From Tridacna crocea (Eukaryota; Mollusca; Bivalvia; Cardiida; Cardiidae): a stretch of DNA of 64,000 bases. The position numbers and the translations under genes are program-made. The stretch is taken from assembly GCA_943736015.1 (NCBI GenBank), contig OX031068.1, positions 27,412,296-27,476,295 on the forward strand, given 5' to 3'. Positions 21,401-31,200 of this stretch are shown in pieces. Below the pieces are notes generated by a model. It was given only the letters and a program-made list of their open reading frames with translations. It did no database searches and was not told the DNA's origin. How positions within the stretch are numbered: the first letter of the stretch is position 1; the number at the start of each line of letters is the position of its first letter.

Positions 21401-21712
21401 CCAGGTGAAATGATTGCAGTCATTACAGAAATAGTTTCTCCTGCAAGTTACATAGAGACGGGAAAGCAGCCGATAATTTTACATCACCTCGGACATCGTT
21501 GTTAGCTCTATCAGACGACGATATTTCAGTGATTGTATGGAGTTTACCGCCTTTATAACGGCTCATGTTATATCACAGCGGTCAGTACACACACACGTGT
21601 GTCCTGGCTTTCTCACACCAGTATTGACACGACATTCTTTCCCAGTTACGGACTACTTTTCTCACATGCATCAGAGGTGTAAAAGCGGTGTTAACTTGAA
21701 AACTTGACAGTT
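21401..21712. other. Stretch without a recognisable gene
   Basis: Includes ACACACACGTGTGT (a short palindromic run near 21588). No gene seen. Confidence 0.35.
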
Positions 21713-22090
21713 TTAAAGCAGCCACATGGTAGCAGTCACATGTTGAGATTTGTCTCTGATGTTAAGAACCCGATTTTTTTTTGAGAATCTTGAAAAAAAA
21801 GTCTCAGAGGGCCATTATTACATGTAAGTATGCCATAATAAGCAAGGTGTCAGCCTGTTAATTGCAATATTTATGGGTCTGTGTCGGGTCCGTGTGTCAT
21901 GTAGTCATTGTTTGAGCTCTTACCACTGACTAGTCCTGAATCCTGTATTTTTACGACTCTGAATGAGAAGGCTTTTAAAAACATTGAGGTAAAGGGAGAA
22001 ACCAGCATTTTCTCCTTTTCCCACGATGCTTTCAATGCCAATCCCTTCATTTTAGCCACTTTAATTTGTTGTCGATTTTTTCCAACTTCT
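21713..22090 (+). repeat. Second copy of the 14.2-kb segment, with a worn MITE
   Basis: GCAGTCACATGTTGAGATTT, GTCTCTGATGTTAAGAAC and GCCTGTTAATTGCAATATTT match 14155-14350. The MITE part (21906-22085) has lost much of the left half of its hairpin (GGGAGAAACCAGC) and ends within the right arm after AATTTGTTGTCGAT. Confidence 0.8.
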
Positions 22091-22211
22091 TAGATCATGA
22101 TAAGCTAAGTAGGCGTTTGTTTTCGGCTGTTTTTAGACAAAATTTTATTGATAATTGTCGTTTACATTGTAAGCTATAAACATGCAAGTGCTGTTTCAAT
22201 TTGGATTAAAA

Positions 22212-22627
22212 AAGAGCCACTCTTTCGACTCTAATCAAGCGTGTATGGACTTCTTTGGCTGACACGAGTTGACACTTTTTGTAGATGCATTAAACCCCCT
22301 TTTCCCAGAGCATGGCTGATATGTTATGTCTATGTATAACCGAATAGTTGCCGTGATATTATTGTACTTTTGAAACATGGCTGCATTACGAAAGTTTGGG
22401 TTCCAGTCTGATTTTTTTTTTTTATCCATTTCACTTAATTTATCTTTATTTTTCAAACACAACAACGGGGACAGGGAAGACGGGGAAGAGGTCAGAGTTT
22501 GTTATTTCAAAGGCATTTTTGGGAGGGAGTTTCTCAGATCAGACAGTGTAGATCTAAGATCAGACTGCAAGTTCCGTCTGGTCTTATATCGACACTGTCT
22601 ACCGAATTGTATTTAGCAGCATATGGA
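22212..22627. repeat. Family H repeat followed by a GACAGTGT foldback
   Basis: 22236-22320 is the second family H copy. 22536-22602 is a hairpin whose arms are GACAGTGTAGATC and its near complement GACACTGTC, enclosing AGATCAGACTGC; it is the longest version here of the GATCAGACTG family. Confidence 0.6.
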
Positions 22628-22865
22628 TTAAACCTTTACCACACAGTCCCTATTTTTGACGACCCTGGGACAGAAGCCTTTAGAAAACATTGTTGGAAAA
22701 GGAGAAAATGCTGGTAACCAGCATTTTCTCCTTTTCCAACAATGTTTTCTACCCGTCACAAAACAAATTTCAAAGTTTCAGTCACTTTTATTTTGTCGTC
22801 TCAATCGTCTGCAAGTGCTTTCGATTTGCACAAACCTAAAATTTTGCCGTTTTGTAACGAGTTAA
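22628..22865 (+). mobile_element. TTAA foldback MITE, family A
   Basis: TTAA on both sides (22628-22631, 22862-22865). Perfect hairpin with paired change GTTGGAAAAGG / CCTTTTCCAAC. The right arm contains a small repeat, TCGTCTCAATCGTCTGC, that lengthens it. Confidence 0.94.
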
Positions 22866-23240
22866 AAACATTTTTGAGGCTTGGATCAGGGGTGAACAGC
22901 TCCTTTTGTTATAATGTTTTTTTCACGTTCATTCATGTTTGATACCATCAATATCTTACAAGGACATTTTTAAACTTAATATGTTGCATACATATTTTTT
23001 GCGGAGGTGCTGAAATTTTATATATTTTAAAAGTTGAAGAGAACGTTTTAGCAGACGACAAAAATCATCCCTTAACCAGATAAATATCCCAAAAAAGTTG
23101 CGTTTCCCAATTCTTTTGGGAGGGAAAATATCTTTTTATAGGACAGTGTAGGACAAACACCAGACTGCACGATCTGTGTTTTCTGATCTTGGTCTATACA
23201 GCCCACAAAAAGTCTTTGAGTCGCGCTTCTTAGGCTAAGA
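22866..23240. other. Stretch with a GGACAGTGTAG foldback remnant
   Basis: 23139-23205 carries GGACAGTGTAGGACAAAC, CAGACTGCACG and TTCTGATCTTGGTCTATA, a worn copy of the same palindromic repeat. A MITE scrap (TTTTAGCAGACGACAAAAAT) lies near 23047. Confidence 0.45.
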
Positions 23241-23445
23241 GTTAAGAATTCGCCCACTATAATTGGCTGGGTAGACGACAGATTACACGTCGCTCGAATA
23301 ATGGGATTTTTTTCTGTGAAAGAGAAAAAAACTCTGTAGGAAAAGAGAAAATGCTGGTAACCATCATTTTTCTCTTTTTCAACAATGTTTTCAAAGCCTC
23401 TGTCGCTATGGATGTTAAAACTCGGTCCAGTTTAGTAGGAAGTTT
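23241..23445 (-). mobile_element. TTAA foldback MITE, family A, decayed
   Basis: Starts near GTTAAGAATTCGCCCAC; hairpin AGAGAAAATGCTGGTAACC; right arm AAAGCCTCTGTCGCTATGG. Confidence 0.7.
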
Positions 23446-23554
23446 TGATTGAAAAACCATGAGGCATTTGTAACGAGACTTCCGGTAGAATTTTTTTTTT
23501 CAATGTTTTTACAAGACATTGTATTCAAATATTAACTACAACCTTATTCTTATA

Positions 23555-23830
23555 GGCTCCAAATTGGTCTAATGGTCAGGGGAGTCGACTCGGGAACTCG
23601 AAGCCCTGAGATCGATACCTCCCGCAAACTGGAAAAAAACGCAGCACAGAAGGGGGCAGAAAGAGAAAGACAGTTGGATAGAGAAACCAAGCGCCGGATA
23701 GAGGACGGGAAAGAAAGACACATATGTAGGCGATGGGGGGACCCAGGGAAATTACCTTTTACAACTCTGTGTATTTGAAATTATGACTTTTAATAAAGAG
23801 GTGTTGAATAATAAATTTTTTTTTTTTTCA
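23555..23830 (+). mobile_element. tRNA-like SINE
   Basis: TTGGTCTAATGGTCAGGGG (box A-like) and GAGATCGATACCTCCCGC (box B-like), then a purine-rich body (AGAAAGAGAAAGACAGTTGG) and a T-rich end after AATAAATTTT. The box spacing and lack of a tRNA fold favour a SINE. Confidence 0.55.
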
Positions 23831-23978
23831 AAAGAAAAGAAGTTTTATAGAACTTTTTCTCTCCATGCAGAGATCAAGTTTAATCAGGAAGAACAGCAAA
23901 GTACAAGAAAATATTTTATTACTAAAATTGAATGATGTATACAAACGAAACATTACCCAAAGATGAAATAAACAGCCT

Positions 23979-24224
23979 GTAACCCTTTACCAAACTATCA
24001 CTAGTTTTTATTACTCTCGAGATAGAAGCCTTTAAAAACATAATACATTAGAAAACATCATGGGAAAAGGCGAAAATGCTGGTAACCCGCATTTTCTCCT
24101 TTTCCCTCAATGTTTTCAAACCTATTAGAAAAAGATTTCAATTTTTGAATAAGCTTTATTTTTTCATCTGCAAATGCTTTCCACTTGGACCAGTCTAAAG
24201 TGTTGTCATTTGGTATAGGGTTAA
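23979..24224 (+). mobile_element. TTAA foldback MITE, family A
   Basis: GTAACCCTTTACCAAACTATC at the left. A short internal duplication places ATTAGAAAACATC before the hairpin. Right end ATTTGGTATAGGG plus TTAA (24221-24224). Confidence 0.88.
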
Positions 24225-24311
24225 AAGAAAGCTTTAGAAACATTAAGGAAAAAGATGAACATGCTGCTTTTCAAACAAAATATTTCATCCGAAGATCAAA
24301 TTCATCGGCCT

Positions 24312-24540
24312 TTAACCCATTACCACACAATCCCTACTTTTGACGCCCCCGAGAAAGAAGCCTTTTGAAAACACTGTAGGAAAAGGAGAAAATGCTGGTA
24401 ACCAGCATTTTCTCCTTTTCCCACAGTGTTTTCTACCCTTCCCAGAACAAATTTCAATTTTTCAGTCACCTTTATTTTGTCGTCTGCAAATGCTTTCAAT
24501 TTGAACCAGTCTAAAACTTTGTCGTGTGGCAATGAGTTAA
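24312..24540 (+). mobile_element. TTAA foldback MITE, family A
   Basis: TTAA at 24312-24315 and 24537-24540; CCCATTACCACACAATCCC; nearly perfect hairpin; right end GTGTGGCAATGAG. One of the least diverged copies. Confidence 0.95.
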
Positions 24541-24700
24541 AAGGCTTTAGAAAACATTGTGGGAAAGAGAAAATGATGGTTACCAACATTTTCCCCTTTC
24601 CCACAATGTTTTCTATCCTTTTACTCACAAGTTCCATTATTTGAAACAAAAATCATTTGTCGACACCAAAAGCCTTCAATACAGAATAATTTGAAATCTG
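24537..24700 (+). mobile_element. Family A MITE fragment abutting the previous copy
   Basis: Starts at the shared TTAA with the inner left arm (GGCTTTAGAAAACATTGTGG). The hairpin centre is GATGGTTACCAACATT, the T form. The right arm fades after CACAAGTTCCATTATTTG. Confidence 0.75.
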
Positions 24701-24732
24701 AAAAAGGGGTCAATATACATATACAAAAATCT

Positions 24733-24959
24733 CAACTATTTACCACACAATTCTGACTTTTAATGACCCAGAGAACAAAGTCTGAAGAAAACATTGTGCG
24801 AAAAGGAGAAAATGCTGGTAACCCGAATTTTCTTCTTTTCTCACAACATTTTCAACTCTTTTGGGAAATCACTTTCAACAACTGAGCCAGATTTCATCCA
24901 CTGTGCAAAAGCTATGAACTTGGGCATTCGAAAATTTTGTTGTTTGGTAATGAGTTAAA
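24733..24959 (+). mobile_element. TTAA foldback MITE, family A
   Basis: CAACTATTTACCACACAATT at the left; hairpin centre GCTGGTAACCCGAATTTTC; right end TTTGGTAATGAG plus TTAA. Confidence 0.85.
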
Positions 24960-25397
24960 TAAAATAATTAAAAAGGTTGAATCAATCTACCAAATAACAA
25001 AAAAAGTGGAATAGGTCTCTCAAAAAGCAGAAAACATGGTGGACAAGTGAAAATGCTGACAAGCATATCAGCCATTTTCTATGTTTTCAAGAAACTTATA
25101 TTGAAAATCGTTTTTGTTTGAACAAGCAATTTTGTTGAAATGATATCCCCGCTGAAAAAGACCATTTCAAACATTTATGTGACTGCACAACTCAAATCGC
25201 TCCTAGTCAGCCAATGAAAAAAAGGCATATTTGCCAAATAGGTTTTTGTACACTGGGATAATGTTTCATGAAATTCCTTCCAACAGTATTGAAGATATTG
25301 TCCTGGACAAATGGATGGATGGATGGATGGACAACACTAAAACTATATCCCTCTGCATTTGGCTGGGGATAAAAACAATGGCTAGTTTGAGAACAGG
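24960..25397. other. Stretch with a MITE scrap and a (GGAT)n run
   Basis: A worn hairpin piece (GTGAAAATGCTGACAAGC) lies near 25048. A (GGAT)n microsatellite of about five units lies at 25313-25332. No gene seen. Confidence 0.5.
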
Positions 25398-25623
25398 TTA
25401 ACCTATTACCACACAATCCCTAAATTTGATGCCCCTGAGAAGGAAGCCTTTAGAAAACATTGTGTGAAAACGAGAAAATGCTGGTAACCAGCATTTTTTC
25501 CTTTTCCCACGTTTTCTACCCTTAACAAAACAAATTTCCAATTTTCAGTCACTTTTATTTTGTCATCTTCAAATACTTTCGATTTGGACAAAGCTAAAAT
25601 TTTGTCGTTTGGTAATGAGTTAA
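25398..25623 (+). mobile_element. TTAA foldback MITE, family A
   Basis: TTAA at 25398-25401 and 25620-25623. CCTATTACCACACAATCCC, hairpin with one arm slightly shortened, right end GTTTGGTAATGAG. Confidence 0.92.
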
Positions 25624-25677
25624 AATCAAGACAATAACATCATATATTACATAATATTAGAAAAGAAAAAAAAAACC

Positions 25678-25902
25678 TTAACCCCACAATCCGACTGTTT
25701 AAGACCCTGAGGTAGAATAAGCCTTTGGAAAACATTGTAGGAAAAGGAGAAAATGCTGTTAACCAGCATTTTCTCCTTTTCTCACAATTATCTCTACCAT
25801 ATTGAAGACAAATTCCATCATTCGAGCCACTCTTGAATTGTCGTCTGCAAATGCTTTCAATCTTGACCTGTTTAAAATTTTGTTTTTTTGTCAAAGTGTT
25901 AA
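25678..25902 (+). mobile_element. TTAA foldback MITE, family A
   Basis: TTAA (25678-25681) then CCCCACAATCCGACTG, lacking the usual TTTACCA. Hairpin centre GCTGTTAACCAGC. Right end TTTGTCAAAGTG plus TTAA. Confidence 0.85.
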
Positions 25903-25904
25903 AA

Positions 25905-26118
25905 ATCTCTGCCAAATGATAAAATTTGCGGCTTTTGAAAGTATTAGCAAATGATGAACGAGATGTGGCTGAAATGATGTGAACTGTCTATGAAAGAGTA
26001 AATAACATGGAGGAAAAGGAGTAAATGGTGCCTACCAGTAGTTTCACCATTTCACACACTGTTTTCAAGAGCTAATCCAACATCTTTTTTAAACAATGGC
26101 TGGTTTGATAAAGGTTTA
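25905..26118 (-). mobile_element. TTAA foldback MITE, family A, decayed
   Basis: CTGCCAAATGATAAAATTTG, hairpin remnant GGAGTAAATGGTGCCTACC, right end GGTTTGATAAAGGTTTAA. Confidence 0.65.
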
Positions 26119-26156
26119 AAATCAAAACATACAGTCATATCACAATACATACTTTA

Positions 26157-26385
26157 TAACCCTTTACCAAACAATCCCTGGTTTTTAACACCCTAAGGTC
26201 TTTTGAAAACATTGTGGGAAAATGCTGGTAACCAGCATTTTGGTAACCAGCATTTTCTCCTTTTCCCACAATATTTTCTACCCTGCTGTTAAAAAAATTT
26301 CCATTTTTGAGGTAAGTTTATTTTCTTGTCTGTAAGTGCTTTCAATTTGGACCAGTCCCAAATTTTGTTGTTTGGTAAAGGGTTA
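26157..26385 (+). mobile_element. TTAA foldback MITE, family A, with a duplicated hairpin tip
   Basis: ACCCTTTACCAAACAATCCC at the left, TTTGGTAAAGGG plus TTAA at the right. The hairpin tip GGTAACCAGCATTTT occurs twice in a row. A short direct repeat (GTTAACAGACAACAGAATGC, twice) follows at 26381-26460. Confidence 0.88.
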
Positions 26386-26507
26386 ACAGACAACAGAATG
26401 CTAGTGTAGTCCACTTTTAGGGTTAACAGACAACAGAATGCTAGTATAGTCCACTTTCAGGACATCTGCACAGGACATGAAATATGGCTCAAAATTAATG
26501 CTCTTAG

Positions 26508-26790
26508 CCTAACGCCAAAATTTTAGAATGGTCCAAATTTCAAGTATAATTATGCAGATGATGAATTAAAATATGTTGTTGGTTTCTGAGAAGATGGAAA
26601 ACATTGAGGGAAAAGGCGAACCAGCCTTTCCTCCTTTTCCTTTAATATTTTGGAAAAGCTTTGCCCTCTTGGTCATTAAAACTCAAGATTGCCAGGTAAT
26701 GAGTTAAAGATATCCAAAACACAGTGTCAAAGGAGAAAATGCTAGTTACAAGGACTTCTATCACTTTCCACAATGTTATTGAAAGCCTAG
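26508..26790 (-). mobile_element. Decayed family A MITE plus an abutting fragment
   Basis: 26508-26706: CCTAACGCCAAAATTTTAG, a shortened hairpin lacking the usual tip (GGCGAACCAGCC), end CAGGTAATGAG plus TTAA. 26703-26790 is a second hairpin scrap (GGAGAAAATGCTAGTTAC). Confidence 0.7.
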
Positions 26791-26807
26791 ACTATCACAT
26801 ATATTTC

Positions 26808-27024
26808 TTAGCCCTTTCCCAAACAACAAAATTTTGGACTACACCAAATTGAAATCCTTTCCAGATGACAAATCAAATGTAATGCAATTGCTGATTTTTG
26901 TTTATGAAAAAATAGAAAAACATTGTGGGAAAAGGAAAAAATGCTGGTTACCAGCATTTTCTCCTTTTCCTACAGTGTTTTCAAAAGCCTTCTCTCCCAG
27001 CATCTTAAACCAGGGAAAGGGTTA
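26808..27024 (-). mobile_element. TTAA foldback MITE, A/C type
   Basis: AGCCCTTTCCCAAACAACAA at the left, centre GCTGGTTACCAGC, right end CCAGGGAAAGGG plus TTAA. The CCCTTTCCCAAAC ends link it to the 15.6-kb subfamily. Confidence 0.85.
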
Positions 27025-27075
27025 AAATATTTTGACAAAAGGTTTTGTCAACAAAATAAACTCAATACAGACAGT

Positions 27076-27310
27076 TTAACCCTTTCCCAAATTACAAAAT
27101 TTTAGACTAGTCCAAACTGAAAGCACTTGCAGACAACAAATGAAACTTAACTAAAAAATTGAATTTGTTTCCAGCAAGGTAGAAAACACAGTGGGAAAAG
27201 GAGAAAATGCTGGTTACCAAAATTTTCTCCTTTTTCAACAATGTTTTCAAAAGGCTTCTATCTCGGTATCTCGGGGTCATAAAAAAAGGGATTGTTTGGG
27301 AAAGGGTTAA
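27076..27310 (-). mobile_element. TTAA foldback MITE, A/C type
   Basis: TTAA (27076-27079), CCCTTTCCCAAATTACAAAA, hairpin centre GCTGGTTACCAAAATT, short repeat TATCTCGG twice in the right arm, end TTGGGAAAGGG plus TTAA (27307-27310), shared with the next copy. Confidence 0.88.
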
Positions 27311-27632
27311 ACTCTTTACCAAATGACAGAGTTTTAGACTATTCTAAACTCAAAGCAGATGCAGACGACAAATAAAATTTGTCTCTAAAAAGGAAAGAAA
27401 ACATTGAGGGAAAACAACAATGCTGGTTACAAACACTTCAAACATTCCCCCCCCCCCAAACTACATCATGTTTTTTTTTAACCCTTTACCACACAGTGAC
27501 GAGTTTTGACACCCCATGGAAAGAGGCTTTACATGTAAGGTCTAGTGAACAGCATTTTCTCCCTTTCCTACATTTTCTACCATTTCAAAGACAGATTCCA
27601 TCATCTAACCTTTTACCAAACAATTCTGTGAT
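27307..27632. mobile_element. Truncated MITE pieces
   Basis: 27307-27478 is a minus-oriented copy (ACTCTTTACCAAATGACAGA) whose right half is replaced by C- and T-runs. 27479-27605 is a plus-oriented copy (CCCTTTACCACACAGTGACG) with a partly lost hairpin. 27606-27632 is a bare end. Confidence 0.7.
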
Positions 27633-27847
27633 TTAACTCTTTACCAAACGACAAACTTCTAGACAGGTCCAAATTGAAAGCACTTCCAGATGATAAACAT
27701 TCCTCAAAAATTGAAATTTGTTTCCAGTAGGGTAGATAAAATGTTGAAAGAGGAGAAACTAGCATTTTCTCCTTTTCCCACAATTTTTATGAAAGGCCTC
27801 TTTTTTTCAGGGTCATGAAAACCAGGGATAGTTTGGGAAAGGGTTAA
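27633..27847 (-). mobile_element. TTAA foldback MITE, A/C type
   Basis: TTAA at 27633-27636 and 27844-27847; CTCTTTACCAAACGACAAAC; left half of the hairpin shortened; right end TTTGGGAAAGGG. Confidence 0.85.
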
Positions 27848-28310
27848 AAAACACTTTAAATTCTGCCTTTGTTAAAAACCAATTTGAACTCTACCTTTGA
27901 AAACAGCTGGAAAAAGAAAAAGAGCTGATAAACAGCATTTCCTCCTTTTCCAACTTGAATCTTTCAAAGAAATATTGCATGACTGGAGCCCTATTTAATT
28001 TGTGGTGAAAAAAGCTTTTGATTTAGTCATCTAAATATTATTTTTTGTATGGTAACTATAAAAGCAAGATCAATGGACTGCAAATGCTTTTGATATGGAC
28101 AAGGTTAAAATTCCCTCGTCTGGAAAAGTGAAGTGCAGTATCAAAATGTTTTCTCCAAAAATTGGAAAAAAAATTGTTCCTTGTTTTTCAGAGTTTTCCA
28201 TTAGCTTACAATCTTCATTATCAACAAAAGTTGCAAAAGAGCATTACATCAGTATGTATGTAAACTAATGGTTATAGATCCATTAACCCTTTACCAAACA
28301 ATCCAGCCTT
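27848..28310. repeat. Decayed MITE pieces
   Basis: A hairpin remnant (AAAGAGCTGATAAACAGC) at about 27922 and arm pieces (CTGCAAATGCTTTTGATATG at about 28079) are recognisable. An end fragment TTAACCCTTTACCAAACAATC starts near 28283. Confidence 0.5.
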
Positions 28311-28531
28311 AAACTTATTACTAAACAGCAAAATTTTAGGTTTGTCCAAGTCGAAAGCATCTGCAGATGACAAAAAAAAAGTGACTTGAAATTTGTTTTG
28401 TGAAAGCTAGAAAAAATTGTGGGAAAAGAAGAAAATGCTGGTAACCAGCATTTTCACCTTTTCCCACAATGTTGTCTAAAGGCTTTTTACTCGGGGGCGT
28501 CAAAAATAGGGATTGTGTGGTAATGGGTTAA
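28311..28531 (-). mobile_element. TTAA foldback MITE, family A
   Basis: TTAAACTTATTACTAAACAGC at the left, GTGTGGTAATGGG plus TTAA (28528-28531) at the right. The centre is GCTGGTAACCAGC, the base normally found in plus-oriented copies. Confidence 0.88.
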
Positions 28532-28866
28532 ATGACCCTGAGGTAGATGCATTCTGAAATCATAGTAGGAAAAGGAGAAAATGCTAGTTAACCTTTCGCT
28601 ATAATGTTTTCTGCCCTATCCAAGACAGAAATCATCATTAAAACGTAACTGTATTAATTCGTTGTCTCCAAATTCTTTGAATTTGAGGGACCCTTTTTAA
28701 ACTTTTGAAGGAAAAAATGGTGCTTGTATCCAGCATTTCCACCTTTTTTCCACAAAGTTTTACGTCAATCCAAAAACAAATTTCAATTTTTCAGTCACTT
28801 AAATTGTTGTCTGCTAATGCTTTCATTTTCAACTGGTTTGAAATTTTGTCATTTGGTACAGAGCCA
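28531..28866 (+). mobile_element. Two partial family A MITEs in tandem
   Basis: 28531-28704 begins inside the left arm (ATGACCCTGAGGTAGATGC) with a reduced hairpin. 28705-28866 starts in the hairpin (GTGCTTGTATCCAGC) and has a full right arm ending ATTTGGTACAGAG. Confidence 0.72.
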
Positions 28867-29097
28867 ACTCTTTACCGTTAACCACACAATTTTGACTTTT
28901 AACGACCCTGAGAAAGAAAGATTTTGAAATCATGGTGAAAAAAAAGAAGAAAATGCTGGTAACTATCATTTTCTCCTTTTTCCACAATGTTTCTTTCCTT
29001 CCCAACATTTATTTCATTTCGATTTTTAGTCACATCTATTTTGTTTTCTGCTTTCAACTTAGACCAGTCTAAAATTTTATCATTTGGTAAAGAGTTA
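28867..29097 (+). mobile_element. TTAA foldback MITE, family A
   Basis: CAACTCTTTACC with a small insertion before ACCACACAATTTTGAC; centre GCTGGTAACTATC; right end ATTTGGTAAAGAGTTA. Confidence 0.85.
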
Positions 29098-29112
29098 CAG
29101 GCTGTAGATCCC

Positions 29113-29331
29113 TTAAATCTTTTCCACATGACAAAGTTTACGACTTGTCCATGTTAAGGGCATTTAGTGCTGATAAATGAGGCTAAAATACAGGTTTTGT
29201 CCTTTAAAAGATACAAAACATTGTGGAAAAAGGAGAAAATGCAGGTTACCATTTTCTCCTTTTCCTATAATATTTCATAACGAAAGTCTGTAAAGGTCTT
29301 AGATATTCAGAATCACGTGGTAAAGCATTCA
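29113..29331 (-). mobile_element. TTAA foldback MITE, family A
   Basis: CTTAAATCTTTTCCACATGA at the left, hairpin GGAGAAAATGCAGGTTACC with a shorter second arm, right end ACGTGGTAAAGCATTCA. Confidence 0.78.
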
Positions 29332-29566
29332 CCCTTTAATGGCCAAATTAACCCAACATGCATCCACAGACTAGAGCAAAAACTTTTCTAAATACTCAAC
29401 ATGTGACTGCACTTTACACTGATATAGATTTCTACCTTTGAAAATAACAAAATCTTTATCACTTTAGAGCTCCAAATGAACTCCTATTTGCACATTATTA
29501 AAGGAGTTTAAAATTTGGTTGTCTCATGAACAGACAACAGAACATGGATCAATGGACTACCCTGTT

Positions 29567-29794
29567 TAACCCTTTCCCAAATGACAAACTTTTGGACTAG
29601 ACCAAATTGAAAGCAATTGCAGACGGCAATTCAACTCTTGCTGAAAAGATGATTTCTGTCTATGATAGAGTAGAAAACATTGTGGGAAAAGGAGAAAATG
29701 CTGGTTACCAGCATTTTCTCCTTTTCCCACAATGTTTTCAAAAGGCTACTGTTCCAGACCCGTAAAAACCAGGGATTGTTTGGGAAAGGGTTAA
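29567..29794 (-). mobile_element. TTAA foldback MITE, A/C type, very well preserved
   Basis: TTAA at 29567-29570 and 29791-29794; ends CCCTTTCCCAAATGAC and GTTTGGGAAAGGG. The hairpin is perfect for more than 30 bp per arm around GCTGGTTACCAGC. Confidence 0.95.
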
Positions 29795-29819
29795 TGCCAT
29801 TTTCAATATTATTTAACTT

Positions 29820-30060
29820 TTGATCACAGAAGTCAATTCAACCACCCATGCTTTCCTGGAGTTTCTATTACCAGTGCTCCACACAATATCTTTCCCAACC
29901 CATTGGCTGCTTTCCCAAATAACCATGGTTGAGCAGGGTTTGAACCACCGTGTGACAAAGATTGTTGCGACAGTTAACCTGTCATGGTGTAGTGTATCTT
30001 GACTACACTTTCTTGCAAGCCACATGAATATGCAAAGCAAATGTCGTACACCCATTCAAA
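29820..30060 (-). mobile_element. SINE-like repeat, shared with 37.6 kb
   Basis: On the minus strand it has box B-like GGTTCAAACCCTG. TTACCAGTGCTCCACACAAT, GGCTGCTTTCCCAAATAACC match TTACCAGTACTTGGCTCGAT and GGCTGCTTTCAGTGATAACC at 37640-37710. Confidence 0.55.
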
Positions 30061-30534
30061 TGACAAGCATCATACAATATCCTTTATTGAAATAGTGGAT
30101 AGCTGCCAAGTCTAGAATTGCATTTACTATCCATAGCAATCTGCCTCCAAGTCTAAAATTGCATTTCCTATCCACGGTAATCTAAGCAATCTCACATCAC
30201 AATACCAGGTGTAATATTTTTCATAAAGCCACAAGAATGATTGTAGTTGCATAAAATACCCAAGAAATTCACTACATTTGGCTAGAAATGACTATATGGT
30301 GAACTTTAAATATTTTAGCTGATTAAGGCTATGACAATTCTTGTTGATCTGTTCAAATTCCCCATGGATCAAAGCAGTCTTTAAATTTCAATACTTTTCT
30401 TCATGCAGTAACAGGCTAAATCTTCACTCCACCGTACAATACTCCTGGCTGGAAAGGTTCAGTCTGATACCAATCTCTACATCACATAGTCTTCCTGAAA
30501 ATAGAGCGCAAAACTCCCATTGTTTTCTAGTTTT
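30061..30534. other. Stretch with a short direct repeat
   Basis: GCCAAGTCTAGAATTGCATT and CTCCAAGTCTAAAATTGCATT (about 30104 and 30147) are ~43 bp apart. No gene seen. Confidence 0.4.
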
Positions 30535-31014
30535 TTTAAAACCCTTTTCCAAAAATCATGAGTTTTAATGACCCTGGGGAAGAAGACTTGAAAACATTGT
30601 GGACAAAGGAGAAAATGCTGGTAACAAGCATTTTCTCTTCCTCCTTGCACATGATGTCTTCTGCCCTTATAAATATCATCATTTGAGTCACATTTATTTT
30701 CTGCAAAGGCTTTCAATTTGGAGACCAGCATTTTCTCCTTTTTCGACAATGTTTGCTAAAGCCTTTTCTGTCAGGGGCCCATATTCACCAACCATTCTTA
30801 AGAATGTTCTTACTCTTATTCTCCAAGATTTTCTGTATATATAAGTAATATAACTTCTGATTGGCTAAGGCAAATGGTTTAGCCAATCAGAAGTTGCGTT
30901 ACTTTTTAGTTTAAATGGAGAAAATTCTGGAGAATAAGACAAAGAGGGTTCTTAAGAATGGTTGGTGAATACAGGCCAGGGTTGTTAAAACTTGAGATTG
31001 CATGGTGAAATGTT
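30535..31014 (+). mobile_element. Family A MITE split by a family D foldback
   Basis: Left part: AAAACCCTTTTCCAAAAATC, hairpin GCTGGTAACAAGC, right arm, then an extra half-hairpin (GACCAGCATTTTCTCC). It stops at CTGTCAGG, where the D element begins, and resumes at AGGGTTGTTAAAACTTGAG to end in GCATGGTGAAATG plus TTAA. Confidence 0.82.
30776..30975. mobile_element. Foldback MITE, family D, inserted in a family A MITE
   Basis: GGCCCATATTCACCAACCAT at the left and ATGGTTGGTGAATACAGGCC at the right, with core TCTGATTGGCTAAGGC. The CAGG flanks on both sides recall the 1.3-kb copy. It is the best preserved family D copy. Confidence 0.85.
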
Positions 31015-31077
31015 AAATAAGTTTTACACAGCTTTCATGATTACTCCAAGCCTATCACAGTAACAAATTAAGTACTA

Positions 31078-31200
31078 GTAAGTCCTGGGTTTCAACAATA
31101 CTAGGTTAGGGCTCTGGAGTGGTTTGCTCAGGGACCCTCCCATTAAATATCCCGCTCTAGATCAAATTCAAACATACTTGTACAATTAAAGTAGCAAGCA
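31078..31200 (-). mobile_element. SINE core fragment
   Basis: On the minus strand it reads GTCCCTGAGCAAACCACTCC and AGAGCCCTAACCTAGTATTG, matching the core of the SINE at 21.2 kb. Head and tail are not recognisable. Confidence 0.65.
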
